From JBBIOI01 sp037443425 (lineage in GTDB: Bacteria; Desulfobacterota; BSN033; UBA1163): a stretch of DNA of 21,160 bases. Location: the NCBI GenBank assembly GCA_037443425.1, contig JBBIOI010000060.1:1-21160 (forward strand), in the 5' to 3' direction. Made by a program: the position numbers and the translations under genes. Shown in pieces: positions 1 through 8,083 of the stretch; position 1 is the stretch's first letter; every line of letters starts with the position of its first letter. Below the pieces are notes generated by a model. It saw nothing but the letters and a program-made list of their open reading frames with translations, made no database searches and had not been told where the DNA came from.

Positions 1-646
1 CAGGGACCTTTCCCGCATTGATGATATCTTTAATCAAGTTTTCGATAATAGAAAAAAGCCTTGGGTCATTAGACTTCTCATATCCGTAAGAAATTGATAA
101 GTCTGTAGTCCCTATAAAGATTACATCAACCCTATTTATTTCAAGTATTGAAGATAGATTCTCCACAGCCTCACGTGACTCTATTTGCAAACTAATGACT
201 ATATCCTCTTTTGCCATCTCCTTAAGATGAGATAACGGATAAAATCCGTAGCCAGCAGCACGTGTTGTTGAACCGAAACCTCTTTTGCCTGAAGGTGGAA
301 ACTGACAATACTCAATGGCCTCTAATGCTTGAGAGCGAGTATCTATTTGAGGGATTTGAACCCCATCTGCTCCCATATCTAATGCTGATTGCACATAAAA
401 GGGATCTAATCTCGGGACTCTTACTATCCCTGGAATATTAAGACTTTTAGCTGCACGAAGACAGTTTTCAATACTCTCTATATTAAAAGTTCCATGTTCA
501 TTATCAAGGATCAAGAAGTCAAAACCTGCGTAACCAAGCATCTCAACTATGGAAGAGGAAGGTATCCCAAGAAAGCTCCCCAGAACAACGGATTTTGAAT
601 CTAAAAGTTTCTTCCTTAGGTTCATTCCTTTCTCCATCATCTTCAT
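1..646 (-). CDS. HpcH/HpaI-family class II aldolase, 3' end missing (cut by window edge)
   Basis: Predicted cytoplasmic metal-dependent aldolase of the HpcH/HpaI (2,4-dihydroxyhept-2-enedioate / 2-keto-3-deoxyglucarate aldolase) family, which cleaves 4-hydroxy-2-oxo acids to pyruvate plus an aldehyde. Visible family signatures, numbered from base 646: DNEHG with the candidate catalytic His at about residue 51, GIVRVPRLDP with the substrate Arg, GKRGFGSTTRAAGYG, QIESREAVEN with the metal-binding Glu, and IFIGTTDLSISYGY with the metal-binding Asp. About 215 codons are present; the family is usually about 250-260 residues, so a few dozen are lost off the edge. There are in-frame ATGs at 646, 640, 637 and 625. 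The one at 625 has GGAG six bases upstream and is the best-placed start; 646 lies only six bases after the cupin stop. It is the last visible gene of the catabolic operon. The exact substrate is unknown. Confidence 0.88.
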   Translation of the reverse strand, partial: MKMMEKGMNLRKKLLDSKSVVLGSFLGIPSSSIVEMLGYAGFDFLILDNEHGTFNIESIENCLRAAKSLNIPGIVRVPRLDPFYVQSALDMGADGVQIPQIDTRSQALEAIEYCQFPPSGKRGFGSTTRAAGYGFYPLSHLKEMAKEDIVISLQIESREAVENLSSILEINRVDVIFIGTTDLSISYGYEKSNDPRLFSIIENLIKDIINAGKVP

Positions 647-652
647 AAATTA

Positions 653-982
653 TCACTTAAGGTATTCTTCTCTAATAGGACTAAAAACATCGAGGTTAAG
701 AACAGGCTCGTTTCCCAAAACCTTAAGGACATGAGGAACATTTGATGGAATAACAACCACATCTCCAGGCCCCATAATCCATTTCTGCTCGCCTATCCCT
801 ACTTCTGCCTTTCCTTTAATAATATAGAGGACCTGTTCACTCGTATGGCTATGTAGGTTTGGTGGGGCATCAGGTTGAATCTCATTCATCACCATCATTA
901 CCTTCTCTCCAGAAATCACACTTCTTTTAACACCCTTTCTTGGAGAGGTCTTTCCAAGATTATCCCAATTTATCGGCTTCAT
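653..982 (-). CDS. Small single-domain cupin protein
   Basis: A 109-residue protein filled by one cupin beta-barrel. The first cupin motif is seen as HSHTSEQVLYIIKG (about residues 44-57), giving the two His and one Glu that normally bind a metal. The second is GDVVVIPSNVPH (about residues 72-84), giving the third His. Proteins of this size act as isomerases, dioxygenases, small-molecule sensors or sugar-acid handling enzymes, and sequence alone does not separate these. It lies 12 bases after the LarA-like gene and 6 bases before the aldolase, so it is almost certainly cotranscribed and probably acts on, or senses, an intermediate of the same pathway. The family call is firm; the function is open. 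Confidence 0.85.
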   Translation of the reverse strand: MKPINWDNLGKTSPRKGVKRSVISGEKVMMVMNEIQPDAPPNLHSHTSEQVLYIIKGKAEVGIGEQKWIMGPGDVVVIPSNVPHVLKVLGNEPVLNLDVFSPIREEYLK

Positions 983-994
983 AATCTTTTCTCC

Positions 995-2422
995 TTATCT
1001 TAATGAAATATTCCTTTGTTTACACCATTTCGGAAGTAGATACATTTCTACCTTATCCTCTACCTCAGGTGCCTTTCTTCTTAGCAGATCTGCCAAAGCC
1101 TCTGTTAAATTAAACCCACCTACAGCACCATCAAAGGCGATAATGTTTGAAGTCCCACTTGCCCTTATGGCAAAATCTACTGCATCCTCTAAGGTTTCAG
1201 ATATAACGCTATATCGCATATATTGTATATTCTGTGGACATGAATTAATGAGATTTGCCAAAGCATGCCCTACCACAATAGTCGGGACATGTTGGGCAAA
1301 AAACGTACTTGGATACCCAATAAAACAATAATTATTTACAATGAATTTTACAGCAGGATTTAAAGGTGGGATATCCTTAACAAAAGGCATCCCTTGATTA
1401 TCAAAAAACATCTCTGAATAGCGGGAAAACGGAGGCCACCCATGCTCAAGGTCGAATTCATCAATTGATAATCCTAAAAAGTTATCAAATACGATACCAC
1501 CTGCCTTCATATATCCAATAGGATATGGACCATCAAGGACAGCGATACATTGGTCTATCTCTTTTAAAAGTGTCAGAAGTTTTCCATACCATCTAAGTGA
1601 ATCTATAGTAATTCTTTCATTCTGTTTTAAAAGATTGTTATCAGCATCAACCCCCATAATCCCATTGGGTGATGTTGTTAAAATAATGGAAAAGACAAAT
1701 TTACTCTGTACAAAATCAGAATTAAATATGGCACGAGGGATGATATTGGATGATCTAGGCCCAAAGTTTTGATGATAGGTCGAACGGGTCTCAATCCTTG
1801 CGTAAGACATTGCAAAAGGTTTTAAGATTCGATCTATCTGTCTGTGATTATGTAGCTCCCTTAGATCACTATTATGAGCATGAACTATCCACTTTGCATC
1901 GTAAGCCCGCTTTAATCCATAAAGTGTTCCAAATTCTGTTTTAATCGGAATCCCCTCATCAACAGGTGCCATCCCTTTTGCTTTGCCATTAAAATATTCA
2001 TCTAATTTAAATCTTTTTATATATTCTTCTGTCTCGTTAAACCTTAGTCCCACACCTGCTCTAAGCCTTATATCATCTGTCCCGGTTCTTTCTTGAATAA
2101 TATCTTTAGTTACCTTGAGCATCTCTGCATAGGGCTCGCCTCCCAAAAGGGTAAACCCGTGATGTGAGGCAAGTATGTTGACAGAATCTCCTGGCTTTAT
2201 TTTACTAAAATCAACTTTCTCTAAGGCATTCCTTGTTGCCTTTTTAATTGCCTCTATACCTTCAACACCTGGAAAGATTGGTGAGGGAATGCTTGGAAGT
2301 AAATCCTTAATTAGCACGGAGCTCATAAAAGGTAGATCAGCAACCCTCTTTTTCAATTGGGCTGGATCAATTGTATATCGAGATTTGATCGGCTCGGCTG
2401 GCTTAAGTGTCCTATTATTCAT
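995..2422 (-). CDS. Unassigned 475-residue protein, possibly a divergent LarA-like (DUF2088) epimerase
   Basis: I do not recognise this protein with confidence. It is a soluble protein of 475 residues with no signal peptide or membrane segment. Its layout recalls nickel-pincer lactate racemase (LarA): a strand ending in ILASHHGF where LarA has its D-x-x-R segment, then a GVGLRFNETEEY stretch where LarA has G-T-H-R, then a His-rich middle (IVHAHNSDLRELHNHRQ, later STYHQNFGPRSS), and a C-terminal half with GGIVFDNFLG and FIGYPSTFFAQHVPTIVVGH. The classical LarA motifs are altered, so homology is only suspected. The gene overlaps the end of the upstream flavoprotein by eight bases, which implies translational coupling. 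If it is LarA-like it would isomerise a 2-hydroxy acid; no cofactor-synthesis genes (larB, larC, larE) are in the window. Confidence 0.75.
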   Translation of the reverse strand: MNNRTLKPAEPIKSRYTIDPAQLKKRVADLPFMSSVLIKDLLPSIPSPIFPGVEGIEAIKKATRNALEKVDFSKIKPGDSVNILASHHGFTLLGGEPYAEMLKVTKDIIQERTGTDDIRLRAGVGLRFNETEEYIKRFKLDEYFNGKAKGMAPVDEGIPIKTEFGTLYGLKRAYDAKWIVHAHNSDLRELHNHRQIDRILKPFAMSYARIETRSTYHQNFGPRSSNIIPRAIFNSDFVQSKFVFSIILTTSPNGIMGVDADNNLLKQNERITIDSLRWYGKLLTLLKEIDQCIAVLDGPYPIGYMKAGGIVFDNFLGLSIDEFDLEHGWPPFSRYSEMFFDNQGMPFVKDIPPLNPAVKFIVNNYCFIGYPSTFFAQHVPTIVVGHALANLINSCPQNIQYMRYSVISETLEDAVDFAIRASGTSNIIAFDGAVGGFNLTEALADLLRRKAPEVEDKVEMYLLPKWCKQRNISLR

Positions 2423-4442
2423 TTCGATTAACGCCTCTTTCAGCTTGAATAACCTTTTCGATCAATCTAATATCTTCATCAAAGTGATATCCTTCCACTT
2501 TGTATCGATTCTTCAAATCGGAGTCAATATCCCATAGGGTAAAAGTCTTTCCATAGCATTGATGGGTTTCTCCAGGCATAACAGAGTATCCAGCAGCTTC
2601 GAGAAGCCTTACAATCGATTGGATACAAAGGACAGTACAGCCTGTCCTTGCTCCTGTCATTAGAGAAATTTCCTCTGGAGTCTTTGCCCCGCTTAATATA
2701 GAAGCAACTATCTCTTCAGCTGTCGTATTAGTGCAATAACATATAATTTGTTTTGGATGAACCTTCGCCTCCTTACAGATCTTCATGATTTCTCTGGTAT
2801 CAAATTTACCTGGATCAACTCCAACTATAAATGGTTTTTCTAATGGTTCAATGGTAATTGCAGAAGATGGACATCTTTCCTCACAGTTCATACAACCTCT
2901 GCATGCATCAGAATCGTATACAGGAGGCAATGCACACCCGAAACACCTATTTGCCTCATTAATAGCTTGATATTCTGTAAAGCCACCGCAAACCTCTTCA
3001 AAAGAAGAGATAGCCTTTTCTATATCCAAATGTTCGGGTAGGATTTTAGAGGAATAATAGAAAAAATCCGAGTTAAGCTCTTCAAATTTAATGGCTTCGA
3101 ACTTGATGTCTTCTTTAGAGTTCAATTTTTTCTTTAAAAAACAATCTATTGCCATTGCCCCCTTCTTCCCTGAAGATATTGCCTCTGAAACCATGCGCGC
3201 TACGCCTGCAATATCTCCTCCCATAAAGATTCTATTTCTTTTACTTAACTTTAAACCAATCACAAACTCACTGTTTCTTTTCTTTATAAAATTGGAAAGC
3301 CCTGTTAAATCTGCCTCCTCCCCTATTGCAATTATTATGTTGTCAACATCAATAATAAATTGTGAACCTTCAATAGGTTCAACACTTCTTCTTCCATCTC
3401 TTTCTAATTTACCTTGTCTTGTCTTTATACATTCAATTTGTTTGACACGACCCTTCTGAGTAATTATCCGATTTGGGACTACAAAAGGAAGAATCTCAAT
3501 CCCCTCATTTTCAAGCTCTTTTTTTTCGGTTTCAAATGCAGGCATATCATCTATAGACCTTCGATATAATATGATTGGTTTAGACCCGAGTCTCAAGGCA
3601 CATCGGGCAGAATCGATAGCTGTATTACCACCTCCTATTATTGCAATCCTTTGGCCCAATTTAATAGATCTTCCCTCATTTATTTTTTTTAAAAAATCAA
3701 GGCCGAAGTATACCCCTTTTGCCATTTCACCATGAATTTTTAATGGAACACTTCTCCAGAGACCTATAGAGAGAAATATCGCATCAAACTCCATTAAGTC
3801 GCTTAACTTCAAATTCTTTCCCAACCTTTGGTTTGTATGGATTTTAACATTGAGTGAGGTGATATTCTCAATTTCCCAATCCAAGACTTTTTTAGGAAGT
3901 CTATATTCAGGAATTCCGTAACGAAGTAATCCTCCAGGTTTCTTTAATGCTTCAAAGATCGTTACTCTATATCCTAAACGAGCCAAATGATATGCACAAG
4001 AAAGCCCGGATGGACCCGATCCTATAACAGCTATACTTTTATTCTGTAACCCTCTTTGCTTTGGAGGTTTATATCCATTTTCCATTGCATAATCAGCAAT
4101 AAACCTTTCAAGTGATTGGATTGAAATTGCTTCATCAAATTTATCTCTATTACATGAGACCTCACATGGGTGATGACAAACACGACCCGTTGTTCCGGGA
4201 AGAGGGTTTGTTTCCAAAAGTAGGTGATACGCCTCTAAATATCTTTTTTGAGCAGTAAGGGCTATAAATCCTTCGATATTATTTTGAATCGGACATTTTG
4301 CCCTGCATGGAGCTATCTTCTTTCTTTCTGGTGGATTGTAAAAAGACGGAGTATATGCCTTTGTTGGGCACACATGTATACACGTTTTACATCCAACGCA
4401 TTTATCAATATGAAGATGGGCATTCAAAAGTACTTTTTTCAT
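2415..4442 (-). CDS. FAD- and NAD(P)-dependent oxidoreductase with ferredoxin-like and BFD-like Fe-S domains (glutamate synthase small-subunit type)
   Basis: A 675-residue soluble electron-transfer flavoprotein. In order: a 4Fe-4S site CVGCKTCIHVCP (residues 15-26); a dihydropyrimidine-dehydrogenase/GltD-type Fe-S domain with Cys 46, 50, 89, 93 and 97; an FAD-binding GSGPSG (141-146); an NAD(P)-binding GGGNTA (270-275); the second FAD segment FMGGDIAG; a second ferredoxin motif CRGCMNCEERCP (about 514-525); and a BFD-like [2Fe-2S] domain with CYC (568-570) and CTVLC (602-606). GltD-type modules move electrons between NAD(P)H, FAD and Fe-S clusters. Here it probably serves a redox step of the operon, passing electrons to or from ferredoxin. 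An upstream in-frame TTG at 4466 exists, but the ATG at 4442 has AAAAGG six bases ahead and is the better start. The gap from the upstream SDR gene is 28 bases. Confidence 0.9.
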   Translation of the reverse strand: MKKVLLNAHLHIDKCVGCKTCIHVCPTKAYTPSFYNPPERKKIAPCRAKCPIQNNIEGFIALTAQKRYLEAYHLLLETNPLPGTTGRVCHHPCEVSCNRDKFDEAISIQSLERFIADYAMENGYKPPKQRGLQNKSIAVIGSGPSGLSCAYHLARLGYRVTIFEALKKPGGLLRYGIPEYRLPKKVLDWEIENITSLNVKIHTNQRLGKNLKLSDLMEFDAIFLSIGLWRSVPLKIHGEMAKGVYFGLDFLKKINEGRSIKLGQRIAIIGGGNTAIDSARCALRLGSKPIILYRRSIDDMPAFETEKKELENEGIEILPFVVPNRIITQKGRVKQIECIKTRQGKLERDGRRSVEPIEGSQFIIDVDNIIIAIGEEADLTGLSNFIKKRNSEFVIGLKLSKRNRIFMGGDIAGVARMVSEAISSGKKGAMAIDCFLKKKLNSKEDIKFEAIKFEELNSDFFYYSSKILPEHLDIEKAISSFEEVCGGFTEYQAINEANRCFGCALPPVYDSDACRGCMNCEERCPSSAITIEPLEKPFIVGVDPGKFDTREIMKICKEAKVHPKQIICYCTNTTAEEIVASILSGAKTPEEISLMTGARTGCTVLCIQSIVRLLEAAGYSVMPGETHQCYGKTFTLWDIDSDLKNRYKVEGYHFDEDIRLIEKVIQAERGVNRNE

Positions 4443-4470
4443 AGCATACCTTTTCGACCAAACCAATTGT

Positions 4471-5241
4471 TTAGCTTATTGCCCTTCCACCATCGACTGG
4501 CAAGGCAACTCCTGTTATATATGATGCTTCTTCTGATACAAGAAAAAGTGCTGCTCGTGCCATCTCTTCTGGAGTTCCTAACCTCTTTATTGGACGACTC
4601 TGGATGTTCATTTGTAAATATTCTTCAGGGTCAATCCCAGGATTTCTTGCAAGAACCCCTTTCCATAGTGGAGTTGTAGAAATTGGTCCCGGGCATATGG
4701 CATTAACACGAATCCCATCCTTTGCAAGCGAAACAGCCAGGGCCCTTGTTAACATTATTAATCCAGCCTTAGAAACAGAGTAGGCTGGAGACTCTGTGGA
4801 GGGTCTGAGCCCTAACCCAGAGGCAGTAAAAAGTATAGAGCCACCTCCAGATTTTTTAATCTCAGGGGCTGAAAATTTTGCACCAAAAAAACCTGCTTTT
4901 AAATTGACATCCATGAGTTGATCATAGGCTTCTTCTGTAGTAAATTCGAGACGCCCTGGGCCAGCTACACCAGCGTTATGGAAAAAGATATGGAGATTAT
5001 TAAACACCTCTACTGTCCTTTTAACCATATATTCGATCTCGGAGACATTTATCAAATTTGTTTTAATGAAAATGGCCTCTCCCCCATTTTCCTTTATCAT
5101 TCTAACAGTCTGTTCACCATCTTTTTCATTAATATCAGCCACTGAAACCTTTGCCCCTTCTTTTGCAAACAGTAGTGCAGAAGCCCTACCAATACCAGTG
5201 GCTGCACCAGTAATCAATGCTACCTTTCCTTTAAGTATCAT
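4471..5241 (-). CDS. Short-chain dehydrogenase/reductase (SDR), second of a tandem pair
   Basis: Classical SDR of 256 residues, the normal family length. The cofactor loop is TGAATGIG (11-18), followed by Asp36 after the second strand, which in this family favours NAD(H) over NADP(H). Other family residues are HNAG (88-91), Asn113, catalytic Ser141, and YSVSK with Tyr154 and Lys158. CPGPISTTPLW and the closing GVALPVDGG are also typical. It should oxidise a secondary alcohol or reduce a ketone in the cytoplasm; the substrate cannot be told. It starts 24 bases after the preceding SDR gene. The two SDRs are clearly different proteins, so they probably work on successive or stereochemically distinct intermediates rather than being a recent duplication. 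Confidence 0.92.
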   Translation of the reverse strand: MILKGKVALITGAATGIGRASALLFAKEGAKVSVADINEKDGEQTVRMIKENGGEAIFIKTNLINVSEIEYMVKRTVEVFNNLHIFFHNAGVAGPGRLEFTTEEAYDQLMDVNLKAGFFGAKFSAPEIKKSGGGSILFTASGLGLRPSTESPAYSVSKAGLIMLTRALAVSLAKDGIRVNAICPGPISTTPLWKGVLARNPGIDPEEYLQMNIQSRPIKRLGTPEEMARAALFLVSEEASYITGVALPVDGGRAIS

Positions 5242-5265
5242 TTCTTATATTCACCTGCCTTAAAA

Positions 5266-6093
5266 TTAAAATTCCCTCTTTGAAGGTTGCGAATCCCTAA
5301 AGATTGGTCTTCCATTTTCAGCTATCCAAATCTGGCCTCCATGAATATCAAAAACCGCTCCAGTAATCCATGAAGCCGAATCAGAGGCGAGAAAGAGGGC
5401 TACGTCAGCAACCTCCTCAGGCATTCCCATACGACCCAATGGAACATTCGTCAATAATTGAGCAAGTGTTTCAGGCCTTCTATTCTTTGAGGTTCGTGGT
5501 GTTTCTATCAAGCCAGGAGCGATCGCATTTACTCTCACAAATGGGGCAAGTTCAATCGCAAGGGACTTGGTTAAATTTATTACTGCTGCCTTTGATGCAG
5601 AATAGGCCGGAAGTCCTGGCCATGGAATATAACCTGTAATGGAGGCCATATTTATGATACAACCCATTTTTTTATTAATCATAAATGGGGAAACAGCCTT
5701 AGAGCATAAAAAGACACTTTTTAAATTTAAGGCAATGGTTTCATCCCAGTCTCTCTCTGTTATATTTAGAACCCTGCCAATATTAAAATTAGAACCCGTT
5801 GCTCCACCAGCATTATTTACCAGTATATCGATCTGCCCATAGTCATCTATCACCTTTTGAACCATCGTATTAACCTCTTCAGAAACGGTTACATTTACTT
5901 TTAGCATCTTTCCTTCTGAACCAAGATCTTTAATCTTTTTCAAAACCTCCTCCCCGAGATTTTGATCTATATCTGCTATACAAACTTTTGCGCCGCTTTT
6001 TGCAAATGATAAGCTTATTGCCCTTCCAATCCCCTGGCTTCCACCAGTAACTATAGCAACTTTTCCTTTCAGGGAGATCTCTTGTAATCTCAT
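5266..6093 (-). CDS. Short-chain dehydrogenase/reductase (SDR), first of a tandem pair
   Basis: Classical SDR of 275 residues with all core motifs: TGGSQGIG (16-23), Asp41 after the second strand (NAD(H) preference expected), NNAG (93-96), Asn123, catalytic Ser151, and YSASK with Tyr164 and Lys168. The closing GAVFDIHGG is the usual oligomer strand. A C-terminal tail of roughly 20 residues after it (rich in R, P and S) is longer than in its neighbour. The ATG at 6093 follows GGGGAGG at good spacing, so the start is secure. It lies 20 bases after the C-N hydrolase. Likely role: NAD-linked oxidation or reduction of a hydroxy or keto intermediate made in the same operon. Substrate unknown. Confidence 0.92.
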   Translation of the reverse strand: MRLQEISLKGKVAIVTGGSQGIGRAISLSFAKSGAKVCIADIDQNLGEEVLKKIKDLGSEGKMLKVNVTVSEEVNTMVQKVIDDYGQIDILVNNAGGATGSNFNIGRVLNITERDWDETIALNLKSVFLCSKAVSPFMINKKMGCIINMASITGYIPWPGLPAYSASKAAVINLTKSLAIELAPFVRVNAIAPGLIETPRTSKNRRPETLAQLLTNVPLGRMGMPEEVADVALFLASDSASWITGAVFDIHGGQIWIAENGRPIFRDSQPSKREF

Positions 6094-6113
6094 TTAAAAA
6101 ATCCTCCCCTTTA

Positions 6114-7223
6114 TCATTCGTTTTCCTGTTTTGGAGGAATAAAGATTCTTTCCTCTAAAAATCTCTTTATCGGTTGGACCCTTGACCTTTCTGCCTGATC
6201 AGTAGGTAATCGATCCTTGTAAAGATTGATAGGATACACTGGTTTTTTATATATCTCTCTATAAACTTCTGTTCTCAATTGAGTTAACCAATTCTGACGT
6301 GGATCGATTCTACGTCTTCGCAAGGCCTCAAGATTGATCTGTCCAGCAGTAATCGTCTCACCAGGATACGGGGACAATTGTATTATAGCCCCATGGAAAT
6401 CCACTATCATTGAATGACCAGGATAAGCATTTAAAGGATTTCCTTTCACATACAAAAACCCAGGTGCACAGGCAACTACATACATCATATTGAATGCTGC
6501 ATGTGCACGATTTGAAACCTCCCATAATTGTTGTGGAGGACAACCATCAGGTTCAGCCATACCACTTGAACGTATCATAACCTCACAGCCCTGAATTCCC
6601 AATGCACGAGCATGTTCAGGATAGAATCCCTCATTACAGATTAAATATCCTATCTTTCCGATATCGGTCTCAACAACTGGAAACATACAGCTAAGGATAT
6701 CTCCTTTCTTTCTCCCGTATTTTCCATCCATAACCTCAATATATTTGTCCCAGATGTCATGAGGGCTTACATCATCTCGGCCTCTATATGGCAGATATGG
6801 ACAATATTTATGACGTTTATAAATTACCTCTCCTTTTGGATCGATAATAAAGGCACAATTTAAAGCAAATTCAGTACTAATCTCAGGAATAACCTCATGA
6901 GCTGTTCCAGCAATATAGGTATTATATTTCTTAGCCATCTCACCAAGCAGTTCTGTCTCTTCACCAGGGATCTGAATCGCCATATCCTTTGCTACTTTTG
7001 TAAATATATTAGAGTAAGGCGAAGGGTCATCATTCCAACCCTGCATGAATACCTCAGGAAATACAACAAGCTTAAGAGGTGCATATTCACGAAAACTAAT
7101 CCTTAGCGCAGCATATGAAAACAATTCCAAACATCGATCTAAATTTGCCTTCTTAATCTCTTTTCTGTTATCTATCCCGACCCTGTTCATTTGCATACAA
7201 ACCGCGGTATAAAGGTCTACCAT
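6114..7223 (-). CDS. Nitrilase-superfamily carbon-nitrogen hydrolase (amidase/nitrilase type)
   Basis: A 369-residue cytoplasmic C-N hydrolase. The Glu-Lys-Cys triad is visible: Glu57 in VVFPEVF, Lys in the YKRHK segment (136-139), and nucleophile Cys196 in GYLICNEGFYPEHAR. The wording around the Cys (CNEGFYPE) resembles aliphatic amidases and formamidases more than true nitrilases, so release of ammonia from an amide or carbamoyl compound is the best guess. A long C-terminal extension after the core is rich in Arg and Pro. Translation could be drawn from 7256, overlapping iclR by four bases, but the ATG at 7223 is preceded by GGGGGAG and is the better start. Its place between the transporter/regulator and the dehydrogenases suggests an early step of the pathway. 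Confidence 0.88.
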   Translation of the reverse strand: MVDLYTAVCMQMNRVGIDNRKEIKKANLDRCLELFSYAALRISFREYAPLKLVVFPEVFMQGWNDDPSPYSNIFTKVAKDMAIQIPGEETELLGEMAKKYNTYIAGTAHEVIPEISTEFALNCAFIIDPKGEVIYKRHKYCPYLPYRGRDDVSPHDIWDKYIEVMDGKYGRKKGDILSCMFPVVETDIGKIGYLICNEGFYPEHARALGIQGCEVMIRSSGMAEPDGCPPQQLWEVSNRAHAAFNMMYVVACAPGFLYVKGNPLNAYPGHSMIVDFHGAIIQLSPYPGETITAGQINLEALRRRRIDPRQNWLTQLRTEVYREIYKKPVYPINLYKDRLPTDQAERSRVQPIKRFLEERIFIPPKQENE

Positions 7224-7252
7224 AACTTTCTCCCCCTTTTTTATTTTTTGAA

Positions 7253-8059
7253 TCATTTAGGATATAAAGGGTAAACCCCCTGATATCCTAAGTGACTCGA
7301 AATCATCTTTCCCTTTTCTAATAATTTTTTTATCATTACCTTTAAACCTGGATGTTTTTTATAAGAAAACTCCATCGAAATATTGATGGCTGCAATGATG
7401 TTGCCTTCTCTATCTAAAATAGGCGCAGCCACAGAGAACATATCCATTGAAAGCTCTTGATCACAAATCCCATATCCCCTTGATCTTGTTTTCATAATCT
7501 CTTCCCAGAGTTTCTCTTTTGATGTAATTGTCTTCGGGGTGATAGGATAGAATTCAACCTTACTTATACGTCTTTTTAATTCTTCATTATTTAAGCCGGC
7601 CAGCAATACCTTACCCAATGAACCTGCGTAACAGGGTAACTTAGAACCTGGAACAAGATCATAATTCAAGAATTTCTTTATCTGTTTTCTATATAAGAAA
7701 ACAGTATATATATCTTCCAAGATCGCCAGATTCACGGTCTTTCCGGTCTCGTCAGAAAGTTCGTCAACATATGGCTTTGATACATTTAATAAATTGGATT
7801 TATTAAGGAAACCTTGGGCAAGGGATAATACCTTACCGCTCAGGCTATATCTTTTATCTTCCCCACGAATCAGATAATTTAAATCACAAAGAGTATTTAA
7901 AAAACGCTGAGAGGTAGTTTTATTTAACTTTGTTATCTTTGAGATTTCTGTCAAGCTAACAGGATTAGATGAGTTGGCAACTAACTCAAGGATATTTAAA
8001 CCCCGAGACAACGATTGAATAAAACCCTTATTTCGAATCTTTTGAGCTTTTAATCCCAT
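7253..8059 (-). CDS. IclR-family transcriptional regulator
   Basis: A 268-residue regulator. The N-terminus carries the winged helix-turn-helix of the family: a SLSRGLNILELVA start, then SLTEISKITKLNKTTSQRFLN (about residues 35-56) and a wing with RYSLSGKVLSLAQGF. The rest is the IclR effector-binding (GAF-like) domain, with PCYAGSLGKVLLA, RGYGICDQELSMDMFSVAAPI and AAINISME as typical segments. IclR proteins act as dimers or tetramers on palindromic sites and respond to small organic acids. The gene sits 24 bases after dctM and inside the operon, so it is likely autoregulated with the genes it controls. The palindrome at 11003-11017 is its most obvious candidate site. The effector is presumably the imported acid or a breakdown product. 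Confidence 0.93.
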   Translation of the reverse strand: MGLKAQKIRNKGFIQSLSRGLNILELVANSSNPVSLTEISKITKLNKTTSQRFLNTLCDLNYLIRGEDKRYSLSGKVLSLAQGFLNKSNLLNVSKPYVDELSDETGKTVNLAILEDIYTVFLYRKQIKKFLNYDLVPGSKLPCYAGSLGKVLLAGLNNEELKRRISKVEFYPITPKTITSKEKLWEEIMKTRSRGYGICDQELSMDMFSVAAPILDREGNIIAAINISMEFSYKKHPGLKVMIKKLLEKGKMISSHLGYQGVYPLYPK

Positions 8060-8083
8060 CTATCTCTCTTATTCAATACTTTA

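Noticed and set aside
4471..6093. The two SDR genes as a recent tandem duplication
   Set aside because: Only the family-wide motifs match; loops, substrate-side residues and C-termini differ throughout, so they are old paralogues.
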